A stretch of DNA of 64,000 nt from PMP191F sp047602185 (GTDB lineage Bacteria > Bacteroidota > Bacteroidia > Chitinophagales > Chitinophagaceae), in the NCBI GenBank assembly GCA_047602185.1, contig JASGHY010000001.1, positions 7,440,001-7,504,000 of the forward strand. Direction: 5' to 3'. The translations under genes and the position numbers were made by a program. Shown piece after piece: positions 45,712 through 54,297 of this stretch. The notes beneath the pieces are model-generated. The model was not told the origin of the DNA, made no database searches, and saw only the letters and a list, made by a program, of their open reading frames with translations. Numbering within the stretch: position 1 is the stretch's first letter; the number at the start of each line of letters is the position of its first letter.

Positions 45712-48339
45712 ATGATAAATAAAATTATAATAGGTCTGTCAGCCACCTTCCTCAGCATAAACGCTCTTGCTCAAAACACAGAAGAGCTGAAAAGCGGATG
45801 GCTTTGCGCACCTGTAACAGCCGTAAACGTTAGGGGAGAACAATTGTCATTACCTGCAACTACCTTAATGCAATGGCAACCTGCTGTGGTGCCCGGTACT
45901 GTGTTGACCACAATGTTGCAGAACAAACAGGTGTCTGATCCCTTTTATGGGATGAACAATGAACACATCCCTGATATTTATAATACAGGCCGTGAACATT
46001 ATACTTATTGGTTTATAAAAGAATTCAAAAAAGGGGCATCCGGAGGCCAACAGGTCTGGCTGCATCTGCGTGGCGTTAATTACAGCTGTGATGTATTTCT
46101 CAATGGGCACAAATTAAATGACACCACGCATAAAGGAATGTTCCTGCGTCAGCAGTACAATATCACTGCCTGGTTAGCCAAAGATGGAAACAACAGGTTA
46201 GCAGTAATTGTATATCCCCCTGACCCTGTCGGTAATCCCAATGGCGGACAGGGTGGTGATGGGACCATTGCAAAAAATGTATCTCACCAGTACGTAGCAG
46301 GCTGGGACTGGATACAACCTGTCAGGGATCGTAATACCGGGATCTGGGATAAAGTGTATATCGAAACAACCGGCAATGTGAATATTAAAGATCCTCATGT
46401 TATCACGCTTGTACCGGGTACACGCAGATCATCGGGAACACAGGCGCCTGCTACTGTAAAAATGACGGCAGAGTTGGAGAATACTGCCGGTACAGTGGTA
46501 ACCGGAGTTTTGCAATATGTACTGAATGGCAAAAAGATCTTCAAAAACGTATCATTACCAGCCAATAGTACTACAACGGTAGAATTGCCAGCTGCACAGG
46601 TGAGCAATCCCCGTTTGTGGTGGCCAAATGGTTATGGCAGGCAGGAACTCTATAATATCGAATTACAGTTCACCAATGCAGCCGGTATTTCTGATAAAGA
46701 GAAATTAAGTTTTGGTATTCGTGAGATCACAAGAGTATGGGATACTGTTACCAGGAGCAGCCGCTTCCTGGTAAATGGACAACCCATCTTTATCAAAGGA
46801 GGCAACTGGATCATTTCAGATGCCATGTTGCGTTTGTCAGACGAGCGGTACGATGCAGAAATACGTCATCACCGTGATATGAACCTCAACCTGATCCGTA
46901 TATGGGGTGGCGCCTTACTGGAACGTCCTGAGTTTTATGCGGCATGCGATAAATACGGTATGCTCGTTTTCCAGGATCTGTGGATGTCTGGCGACTGCAA
47001 TGGTCGTTGGGTTGATCCTAAAAAGCTCGAAAGTAAAGAAGTGCGCAGGCTGTATCCTGATGACCATAACCTGTTTATCAGTTCTGTAAAAGATGGGATC
47101 AAACTTATCCGCAATCATCCTTCGTTGGCCATCTGGTGCGGTGGCAATGAAATAACACCTCCGGATGATATCCTGGCTGCATTAAAGAAAGACATCTTCC
47201 CTGTATTAGACGGAACACGTACATTTTTTGATTACTCCAATTCTGATAGTATGTCCATGAACATACTGAAGGGTGGGGGAGATGGTCCTTATTCTGTACA
47301 GCCCATAGATACTTTCTGGAAATTCCGTACCTATCCTTTCAACTCAGAAGTAGGCTCTGTAGGTATAGGCGATTATGAATCTTTACAACGTTTCATTCCC
47401 GCAGAAAATATGCAGGTGCCTGTTTATACTGCCGGGGCTAAACCCAAAGAAACAGTGGATTCTGTCTGGGATTATCACAAATACATTGGTTACGAACATT
47501 ACGTCTCCTTATATGGCGCTGCAAAAGATGTAAAAGATTTTACCCGCAAGGCACAATTGATCAATTACGATCAGTACCGTGCGTTGGCAGAAGGATTCAG
47601 TGCACACATGTGGAGCTGGTATACAGGTGTTATTATCTGGAAAACACAAAATCCCTGGACGGCCATGCGTGGGCAGATGTATGATTACTACCTCGACCCC
47701 AATGCCTGCTTATATGGATTACGTAACGGGGGAGAGCCTTTGCATGTTATGTATAATTCCATTGATGGAGCGGTGATGCTTGTCAATAATAAGTTTGAAG
47801 CAATGAATGATCTGCATGTACAGGCAAGTGTCTGGAACATGGAGGGAGCAAAAACTGTATTGGTAGATCTGCAAACGGCCATTGAGGCCTCTGCTGTAAA
47901 GTCTGTGACAGGACTAAAAAAAATAATAGATAAACAGCGGCAGGAAAAAGGAGCCTTTCTTTCACTGGAGCTAACGGATGCTTCACATAAGACCCTCAGC
48001 AGAAATATTTACTGGTTACCGGATGCATCTGGAAAATACTCGGGGCTAACAGAACTGCCTGCTGCAAAATTAAATACTACGGTAAAGTTTATACAACCTG
48101 GCAAAGTAGCAGTAACATTAATTAATGACAATAAACAGCCCGTTGCATTCTTCAATCGTGTTTCCCTGCTCGATAAAAACACGGGTTTGCGGTTATTGCC
48201 GGCATTTTACAGTGACAACTATGTAACTATACTGCCCGGCAGTCAGCAAAAGATCATTATTGATTGCCCGCAGATCAGAAAAGCGGCAGACGTTTCAATC
48301 TCTGTAAGCGGCTGGAATGTGGCGGAAAAGACCTTTTAG
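45712..48339 (+). CDS. GH2 beta-mannosidase / exo-glucosaminidase-type enzyme, exported
   Basis: 875 residues from ATG 45712 (MINKIIIGLSATFLSINALA, signal peptide). The frame extends upstream to 45589, but those residues are encoded by repeat DNA and are rejected. The sugar-binding, immunoglobulin-like and TIM-barrel domains occur in order. The acid/base Glu lies in IWCGGNEITPP and the nucleophile in TYPFNSEVGSVG. 'WSWYTGVIIWKTQNPWTAM' with 'YDYYLDPNACLYG' is the pattern shared by GH2 mannosylglycoprotein endo-beta-mannosidases and exo-beta-D-glucosaminidases. Next to GH92 and GH29, the beta-mannosidase role on N-glycan-like substrates is the more attractive. Confidence 0.9.
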   Translation: MINKIIIGLSATFLSINALAQNTEELKSGWLCAPVTAVNVRGEQLSLPATTLMQWQPAVVPGTVLTTMLQNKQVSDPFYGMNNEHIPDIYNTGREHYTYWFIKEFKKGASGGQQVWLHLRGVNYSCDVFLNGHKLNDTTHKGMFLRQQYNITAWLAKDGNNRLAVIVYPPDPVGNPNGGQGGDGTIAKNVSHQYVAGWDWIQPVRDRNTGIWDKVYIETTGNVNIKDPHVITLVPGTRRSSGTQAPATVKMTAELENTAGTVVTGVLQYVLNGKKIFKNVSLPANSTTTVELPAAQVSNPRLWWPNGYGRQELYNIELQFTNAAGISDKEKLSFGIREITRVWDTVTRSSRFLVNGQPIFIKGGNWIISDAMLRLSDERYDAEIRHHRDMNLNLIRIWGGALLERPEFYAACDKYGMLVFQDLWMSGDCNGRWVDPKKLESKEVRRLYPDDHNLFISSVKDGIKLIRNHPSLAIWCGGNEITPPDDILAALKKDIFPVLDGTRTFFDYSNSDSMSMNILKGGGDGPYSVQPIDTFWKFRTYPFNSEVGSVGIGDYESLQRFIPAENMQVPVYTAGAKPKETVDSVWDYHKYIGYEHYVSLYGAAKDVKDFTRKAQLINYDQYRALAEGFSAHMWSWYTGVIIWKTQNPWTAMRGQMYDYYLDPNACLYGLRNGGEPLHVMYNSIDGAVMLVNNKFEAMNDLHVQASVWNMEGAKTVLVDLQTAIEASAVKSVTGLKKIIDKQRQEKGAFLSLELTDASHKTLSRNIYWLPDASGKYSGLTELPAAKLNTTVKFIQPGKVAVTLINDNKQPVAFFNRVSLLDKNTGLRLLPAFYSDNYVTILPGSQQKIIIDCPQIRKAADVSISVSGWNVAEKTF

Positions 48340-48342
48340 TTG

Positions 48343-48640
48343 CGGGTTGGGGATCGTGAATCGGCAGACGGCAATCGGCAGTACTGTTTCGAGTTTCGGG
48401 TTTGATGTTTCGGGTTCTTTAATTCGGTCTTTCCTTCGAAATTCGACATTCAAAATTCAGCATTCGATATTTTGCTCCCGTACTTCGTACTTCTTATTTC
48501 GTACTCCCTTGTCCCTTAACTTACAACCTAAAACTTACAACCTATTATAACCTGTATTCCTTGTGCCTTGTCTCCTGAACCTTGTGCCTTAAACTTATAA
48601 CTTAAAACGTACAACTGTATTCTTAACTTATTCATTATTA
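48343..48640 (-). repeat. Heptad/octad mosaic element, inverted orientation
   Basis: Reverse complements appear in reverse block order: cgggttt (cccgaaa block) and cggcagacggcaatcggca (ttgccga block), then attcgac, cgtactt, cttacaacc and ccttgtg. It begins a few bases after the GH2 stop. The A-type block now faces the downstream sigma gene. Confidence 0.8.
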
Positions 48641-48752
48641 ATTTCTTATTTCTTATTTTCACTTTCTCTTAAAAAATGTCCTTCCCAGGCAACCCTTTCC
48701 CCATTATTGCGTATATATTGGCATAATACTACTGCATTATCTTCCTTATTGA

Positions 48753-49328
48753 TTGGAACACCTGCATACGATAGTACAAGGTTGCATCAGTAACAATAGC
48801 TGGTATCAAAAGCTGTTGTACGAGCGGTACTATGCCTATGCCCTTAAAATAACCTTTCGCTATATCTACCGGTACGATAGAGCTGTGGATGTGGTAAACG
48901 ATGGATTCGTGAAGCTCTTCCGCAACTTCGGCAAATTCCATTGTGACGAACACGTGGATATGGAACGCATGCTGATGGGCTGGATAAGGAAAATAATGGT
49001 AAACACTGCAATCGACGACCTGCGGGCGCACAATATGTTACCTGAAATTGGTGGCATTCCCGATTATGTGTGGGAGGAACCGGATCGCGGCCAGTCTCCC
49101 GAGCAGAGATTATATTATAAAGAGTTGATCTTATTGGTAAAACAATTACCGCCCTCTTACCGGGCAGTTTTCAATATGCATGTTATTGATGGCTATTCGC
49201 ACCAGGAGATTGCGGACAGACTGGGTATTTCAGTCGGTACCTCCAAATCAAACCTGGCAAAAGCGAAAGCGCATCTTCAAAAAAAAATGAATAGAGATAT
49301 ACAGGAAGCTGATATATGCAGTCTTTAA
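48753..49328 (+). CDS. ECF-type RNA polymerase sigma factor, TTG start
   Basis: 191 residues: sigma region 2 (about 20-90, 'YALKITFRYIYRYDRAVDVVNDGFVKLF') and region 4 (about 125-180, 'LPPSYRAVFNMHVIDGYSHQEIADRLGISVGTSKSNLAKAK'). The frame is closed by TGA at 48750-48752, just before a TTG at 48753, and the first in-frame ATG is at residue 70 inside region 2, so TTG must be the start. It overlaps the barrel gene by 13 bp. It probably controls its own operon with that partner. Confidence 0.9.
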   Translation: MEHLHTIVQGCISNNSWYQKLLYERYYAYALKITFRYIYRYDRAVDVVNDGFVKLFRNFGKFHCDEHVDMERMLMGWIRKIMVNTAIDDLRAHNMLPEIGGIPDYVWEEPDRGQSPEQRLYYKELILLVKQLPPSYRAVFNMHVIDGYSHQEIADRLGISVGTSKSNLAKAKAHLQKKMNRDIQEADICSL

Positions 49329-50653
49329 ATGACGATATGGAAAATGTATTCCGTAAGGCGGCGGCTGACTATCCCCTAAAGACCGACGGTGGCGACTGGG
49401 ATGCTGTTATGCAGCGTCTGCAGCAACCCAATGATGTTCCTCCTGCCGGTAACAAAAGCGGCAAGGACAGAAGTGGAACCGGCTGGTTCTGGTTGTTGTT
49501 ATTACCCCTGGCCTTTGTTGCACACATTCCTCCTTTCAGAGCCGGTAATGGGCAGGGTACTGCAACAACAAAACAAAACATTACCGCTATACCTGTAGCG
49601 ACAACTGTTCAGCAACAGGTATCGCAGCAGGTGGTATCCCGGCAGGAGAAACCTGGTACTGATAATACGGTTGATAATAGTACCAATAAATATCAACCGG
49701 TAAAAAAAGTTACACTCCCTCAGTATTCACAGGCAACCTCCGGTAAACTGCTTACGTATCATACATACAGTAACAATAACACCGGCATCAGTTTACGTGT
49801 ATCCCGTAACCAGGTTACAAAGAATACAGATCAGTTGGCACAAACAGAGCGCCTGCAGATCACTGAACAGGATAATATAGCGATGAAAGATGAAGGGGGT
49901 ACTGTGCTTACCGGTGAAACCAATATCACTGAAAAACCAACAGCGCAAAAAGCAACAGGCGATAGTACAGTGAGCAAAGAAATAAGCGAAGAGAAAAAAG
50001 ATAGTGTAGTAAACAACCCGGTGCCTGCGGAAACAAAAGACAAAAAAGAACCGGTTAAAAAAGAAAAAGGGTTCTATGCAGGTATTGTAATAAGCCCGGA
50101 TCTCAGTACCGTTAAAATGCAGCAGGTCCGGAAACTGGGTTATAGTGCAGGCGTGTTGATAGGATACAGGTTGTCAAAACGATGGGCAATAGAAACAGGA
50201 GCATTGTGGGAAAAGAAATACTACTATTCAGACGGAGAGTATTTTAAGACAGACAAAATCCCTTTGCCTTCCGGTACCACTGTCAACAATGTGAATGGCT
50301 GGTGCAATATGATTGATATTCCTGTAACAGCACGATACTTCTTTAGCATAAAGCAGCATCATACATGGTCTGCAAATGCAGGGCTGCTGTCTTACATCAT
50401 GAATAAAGAAAGTTATACGTATAACTACACGCGATACGGAAACGTATACGAACGTGGATGGGATTATAAGAGCTCTACCAGGAACTGGTTCTCTGTAGCG
50501 CAATTGGGTATAGGCTATGAATATAATATAGGAAGATGGGGCAACCTTAGGGTTGAACCCTATGTAAGAATACCGCTCGGTGGCATTGGTATCGGTAGTC
50601 TGCCGGTAAGTAGTGCAGGGTTGAATATTGGTATCATGAAATCAATCCGTTAA
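49316..50653 (+). CDS. Outer-membrane beta-barrel protein with anti-sigma-like N-terminus
   Basis: 445 residues. The short cytoplasmic head (1-56, 'DDMENVFRKAAADYPLKTDGGDWDAVMQRL') is like the N-terminus of barrel proteins in sigma-linked pairs in Chitinophaga-like genomes. A single TM helix at about 57-70 and a long disordered Ser/Thr/Lys-rich linker (about 75-245) follow. The C-terminal barrel (about 250-445) is of the PorT/OmpA-like outer-membrane type. The helix topology with a cytoplasmic head suggests that it spans the envelope and holds the sigma factor (inference). It overlaps the sigma gene, so translation is coupled. Confidence 0.8.
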   Translation: MQSLNDDMENVFRKAAADYPLKTDGGDWDAVMQRLQQPNDVPPAGNKSGKDRSGTGWFWLLLLPLAFVAHIPPFRAGNGQGTATTKQNITAIPVATTVQQQVSQQVVSRQEKPGTDNTVDNSTNKYQPVKKVTLPQYSQATSGKLLTYHTYSNNNTGISLRVSRNQVTKNTDQLAQTERLQITEQDNIAMKDEGGTVLTGETNITEKPTAQKATGDSTVSKEISEEKKDSVVNNPVPAETKDKKEPVKKEKGFYAGIVISPDLSTVKMQQVRKLGYSAGVLIGYRLSKRWAIETGALWEKKYYYSDGEYFKTDKIPLPSGTTVNNVNGWCNMIDIPVTARYFFSIKQHHTWSANAGLLSYIMNKESYTYNYTRYGNVYERGWDYKSSTRNWFSVAQLGIGYEYNIGRWGNLRVEPYVRIPLGGIGIGSLPVSSAGLNIGIMKSIR

Positions 50654-50729
50654 TGCCGTAGAAGCTTTGGCAGGTAAGCTTTGCCAATGATGATGTGCTG
50701 TTGTTGACAGCCGTTTCCATTACATTTTA

Positions 50730-51161
50730 ATGGGTTTATGTATGAAGCGAAAAAAGCTATTCTTTTTCGCAGGGGTAGCCTGTTGCCTGTTACTGGCAGC
50801 ATGGGGGTACCACCTGTATTGTACTCCAAGGAAAACTGCTGCTGAACAATCGGCAGACGTGCGGATCGCTGCAGATAAATTATATGATGCTTACGCTTCG
50901 GATGAGCAAACTGCCAATCGGCAATACCTCGATAAAATAATAGAAGTAACAGGAGTGGTGATCGATGTACAGCAGGTTGATAAAGGCTGGGGCATCTTAT
51001 TAACAGCAGGGCCGGGTAAGCCGGGTGGTGTCAATTGCAGTTTGGTAAGCACTGGCGGTACAGGAACGATGCCGGGCATTGGAAAAAAGGTTGTCATTAA
51101 AGGAAAATGCGCAGGATTTCTGGCAGATGTAAATATTACAGATGCTGTATTGCTGCAATAA
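50730..51161 (+). CDS. OB-fold tRNA_anti-like protein, membrane-anchored
   Basis: 143 residues with an N-terminal membrane anchor (about 7-27; MKRKKLF at M5 is an alternative start) and an OB-fold of the tRNA_anti-like type at about 45-143 ('DKIIEVTGVVIDVQQVDKGWGILLTAG', ending KGKCAGFLADVNITDAVLL). Homologues often lie beside YceI and cytochrome-type genes in Bacteroidota. The function is unknown. The next gene begins 21 bp after the stop, so they share a transcript. Confidence 0.8.
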   Translation: MGLCMKRKKLFFFAGVACCLLLAAWGYHLYCTPRKTAAEQSADVRIAADKLYDAYASDEQTANRQYLDKIIEVTGVVIDVQQVDKGWGILLTAGPGKPGGVNCSLVSTGGTGTMPGIGKKVVIKGKCAGFLADVNITDAVLLQ

Positions 51162-51182
51162 ATGAACTTAAAAAACTGACGT

Positions 51183-51584
51183 ATGAAAAAGGTCTTTTTA
51201 TCTATGGCCGCAATGGTGATCACTATCTGTATTGTAGTAACTGCCTGCTCAAAAAGCAATGAAACAAATGCCGGTGGCGGAAATGGAGGAGGCGGTGGTG
51301 GAGGCACTACTACCTGCGATACTGTAAATATGAAGTATGCGGCCAATGTGCTGCCAATCATCCAGGCCAATTGTTACAGTTGCCATGGTAATGGTGTTGT
51401 TACCAGTGGTATTAACCTGGATGGTTATGCCAACCTGAAAATACAGGTAGATAACGGCAACCTCGTAGGCGTAATAACACATGCAGCCGGTTATCCTGCT
51501 ATGCCTTATAACCTGCCGAAACTATCTGATTGCAATATCAATATAATCAAGGCCTGGATAGCACGTGGAGCACAGAACAACTAA
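51183..51584 (+). CDS. Cytochrome c-like lipoprotein
   Basis: 133 residues: lipoprotein signal (MKKVFLSMAAM..., lipobox VTAC with lipidated Cys22), Gly-rich tether (about 34-45), then a single c-type haem motif CYSCH at about 64-68 and a Met ligand candidate in PAMPYNLPK. It should sit in the outer membrane or periplasm and carry electrons or sense a ligand. It is grouped with YceI and DUF5777 in many Bacteroidota genomes, as here. Confidence 0.87.
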   Translation: MKKVFLSMAAMVITICIVVTACSKSNETNAGGGNGGGGGGGTTTCDTVNMKYAANVLPIIQANCYSCHGNGVVTSGINLDGYANLKIQVDNGNLVGVITHAAGYPAMPYNLPKLSDCNINIIKAWIARGAQNN

Positions 51585-51797
51585 GCATGAAACAGCAGGT
51601 GTCACAACTGTACATGTAAACGGGATGTGTAAGGTGAAGGAACACAAATACGCTGGTTGACTATGTCTGGTAGCCTCGCATTCAAATACCAAAACTGCAG
51701 GAAGGGGTCGTCGGTTGCAGTTTAATATTTCCGCTTTGCAATACCTGTTTTGGCATTTGCTGTTTCATGTTTTTTATAACGAAAGTTTTATTGAACA

Positions 51798-52337
51798 ATG
51801 AAAAGGATCTACAGTACCATATTGATAAGCATGCTTGCATTGTGTACACATGCACAAACCTACATGACGAGAAACGGGGAGATCCGTTTTTTCTCAAAAA
51901 CGCCATTGGAAGATATTAAGGCTGATAATAAGCAGGTCTATACAGCCATTGATCTTACCAAAAAGACAATAGCATTTACTTTACTGCTCAAGGGATTTTT
52001 ATTTGAAAAACAACTGATGCAGGATCACTTCAATGAAAATTATGTAGAAAGTGATAAGTATCCCAAAGCAATCTTTACAGGAACGATAGATGGAAATGTT
52101 AGTGCTTCACCCGGTACTTACAACGTGCAGGTAAAAGGACAGCTTACACTCCATGGTGTAACCAAAGAGCTGACAGCGCCTGCTACCCTTGAAATAACAG
52201 CAGGTAAGCTGAATGGGAAATCATCTTTTCTTATCACGCCATCCGATTACAATATCCAGATCCCTTCTTTGGTAAGGGATAAGATTGCCAAACAGATTGC
52301 TGTACAGGTATTGGCAGAATGTACACCTGTGAAATAA
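51798..52337 (+). CDS. YceI-family lipid-binding protein, exported
   Basis: 179 residues: signal peptide 1-19 (THA-QTY) and an antiparallel beta-barrel lipocalin-like YceI domain. 'KSIAFTLLLKGFLFEKQLMQDHFNENYVESDKYPKAIF' is the conserved family core (the phrase DKYPKA is diagnostic). Family members bind isoprenoid or quinone-like lipids in the periplasm. It stands 213 bp after the cytochrome gene. Confidence 0.92.
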   Translation: MKRIYSTILISMLALCTHAQTYMTRNGEIRFFSKTPLEDIKADNKQVYTAIDLTKKTIAFTLLLKGFLFEKQLMQDHFNENYVESDKYPKAIFTGTIDGNVSASPGTYNVQVKGQLTLHGVTKELTAPATLEITAGKLNGKSSFLITPSDYNIQIPSLVRDKIAKQIAVQVLAECTPVK

Positions 52338-52475
52338 TAGCTGTCTCTCCGCTTATAGGAAAGTAAACCTGACAGGTTGAGCCTCTTGATCGCAGCTTGC
52401 CTGTATCCGGATAGTCAGTAAATAACAATATCAATCAAAGGACTGATTTATTAAAGCAGATAATTATTAATTGAC

Positions 52476-53375
52476 ATGATGAGAAAGACTCTTTTCTTTT
52501 TAACCCTTTTGATAACCGGCAATACGCTGTTTGCACAAGACAGCAGTTTACTGAAATTGCTGAACGATTCGCTGGATGTATCTCATTCCGGTGATGTAGT
52601 GACAGGTACTTTCAAAGCTACCCAACTGATCAATACGCCTACGGTAGAATCGCCTGCAAAGAAAAACCTGCAATTCCTGATCATGCACAGGTTTGGGAGG
52701 CTCAATGAAGGTTCTTACGCATTGTTTGGCCTGGACAATGCAACGATTCGTTTTGGCCTTGATTATGGTATTACCGACAGGCTGGCAATAGGAATTGGCA
52801 GAAGCTCACTTGATAAAACTTTTGACGGTTCCATTAAGTACAAAATATTACAGCAGAAAACAAGCGGAATGCCTTTGTCTCTGAGTATCTATGAATTGAT
52901 AACCACTTACACGCAGAAATACACAGACAAACCATTTCTGAATACAAAGTATCGTACGGCTTATACTTCTGCTTTACTGATCGCGCGTAAGTTTTCCCGC
53001 AACCTTTCCTTACAGGTAGTGCCTTCCTGGCTTCATTTTAATATGGTGCCAACTCCTGAGGATAAAAACAATGTGTTTGCTGTAACGGTAGGTGGTCGCA
53101 TGAAATTTACCAAACGCATGAGCGTAAATGCGGAATACAATTACCTGTCATCAGACCAGGTAGCATCTCTCGACATACATCGTTCTTTATCGCTGGGTAT
53201 TGACATAGAAACAGGCGGACACGTGTTTCAATTGGTATTCTCCAATTCGCAGGGAATGGTAGCTCCCTATTATATAGCCCGTACCACCGGTACATGGGGC
53301 AACGGGGACATCTTTTTCGGTTTCAATGTTTCCCGCAATTTCAATTTCAATAAAAAGAGAATTGGAAAGTGGTAG
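52476..53375 (+). CDS. DUF5777-family beta-barrel protein, exported
   Basis: 299 residues: signal peptide 1-20 (LFA-QDS), then strongly beta-structured sequence with 'LQFLIMHRFGRLNEGSYALFGLDNATIRFGLDYGITDRLAIGIGRSS', the opening block of DUF5777. The C-terminus ends in the aromatic 'FGFNVSRNFNFN' strand typical of outer-membrane barrels. The role is unknown, but the family is repeatedly found with YceI and single-haem lipoproteins. A strong terminator closes the group. Confidence 0.9.
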   Translation: MMRKTLFFLTLLITGNTLFAQDSSLLKLLNDSLDVSHSGDVVTGTFKATQLINTPTVESPAKKNLQFLIMHRFGRLNEGSYALFGLDNATIRFGLDYGITDRLAIGIGRSSLDKTFDGSIKYKILQQKTSGMPLSLSIYELITTYTQKYTDKPFLNTKYRTAYTSALLIARKFSRNLSLQVVPSWLHFNMVPTPEDKNNVFAVTVGGRMKFTKRMSVNAEYNYLSSDQVASLDIHRSLSLGIDIETGGHVFQLVFSNSQGMVAPYYIARTTGTWGNGDIFFGFNVSRNFNFNKKRIGKW

Positions 53376-53400
53376 GGAGTATAAAAGGTCGGAAAGTCAG

Positions 53401-53437
53401 AAAGAAGCTGCGGATATGTCCGCAGCTTCTTTTTTTG
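53401..53437 (+). terminator. Intrinsic terminator after DUF5777
   Basis: agaagctgcgga / tccgcagcttct form a perfect 12-bp stem with a 4-nt loop, followed by seven T's. Confidence 0.93.
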
Positions 53438-54297
53438 TGCCCGGTTCCTGATCCAATGTCATTGGATTAAGAAAGGGCCCGCGGCGTGACTGCCTGTTTA
53501 TAGAGGTGATCGTAATAAGCATGTCGTGACTCCGGTAGAAGCCTCCGGTGCCTTACAGGAAGCACCTATCGGGGCTTGATTTACCAATATTGATGTGAGA
53601 ACATCATCCGGTAGCCTTTTAGCCAATCCTGGTACCAGGCAGGTTATGTTCTTACAGGGGTTTGATTCGGTATTCCTTCGCTATTGCTTCGGTATTGGTC
53701 CGTATTTCCTTCGGTATTTGTTCGCCCTAAGAGCGCATAAAATAAGGGTTTGGTACGAACGAATAACAAATGAAGTAATAAGCTGTATAGGCCCAGGTAT
53801 AGTTCGGTATTGATTGTAAATGAAAGCGTTAGGGCCAAAATGGCTTTAAAGGCCTGGGAAACAGGGTACAAGGAGTATTGGGAATTGATTGTGATGGCTT
53901 GATGGCTGTATTGTTTGATTGTTATAGCTGCTGATTATATATTTATTCAACAATTTGGCTTTCTTTACTTACGATTGCCCGGGATCGTAAGCTTACCGGT
54001 GGTTCCCGGGTTCAATTCCGGTCCATGTTAAAAGCGCATTTTCTAAAAAATGCAGATTTGCGGGAGATTGGTGATTGGGAGATTTCCTGCTGGTTGCTTG
54101 TTTGTTGTTCCTCGGCCTGAAGGGCGGGGCAAGGGGTAGAGAGTGCTTTCGGTCGGGTGGCTTTTGCGCCTTACAGAAGGCTCTTTCGGAGCTTAATTCA
54201 ATGACATTGATTACCGATTCCCCGGAATTTCCCAAATTCGTAGTCCGCTATTACCCTCTCTGGCAGAAATTCGCAGTTTGTAAATTTCACATTCCAC
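53438..54297. other. Long intergenic region with short-period arrays and a tRNA-like T-arm remnant
   Basis: It holds an 11-bp array (53666-53720) and an 8-bp array, gatggctt/gatggctg/tattgttt/gattgtta, near 53894-53925. Near 54000-54026 the sequence cccgggttcaattccggtcc looks like a tRNA T-arm, but no matching acceptor, D-arm or anticodon arm can be built upstream, so it is at most a remnant. No gene is credible in this 860-bp gap. Confidence 0.5.
53666..53720. repeat. 11-bp-period array (ttcggtattcc)
   Basis: Five exactly phased units: ttcggtattcc, ttcgctattgc, ttcggtattgg, tccgtatttcc and ttcggtatttg. It is degenerate but with a strict 11-bp step, like the array at 21641. Confidence 0.65.

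Noticed and set aside
51245..51310. Gly-rich stretch in the cytochrome lipoprotein as a possible frameshift or slippage site
   Set aside because: The frame is intact through the stretch and Gly-rich tethers after the lipidated Cys are common in this phylum.
54000..54026. tRNA-like T-arm (gttcaattcc)
   Set aside because: No acceptor stem, D-arm or anticodon arm can be built upstream. It may be a remnant, or chance; tRNAscan would settle it.
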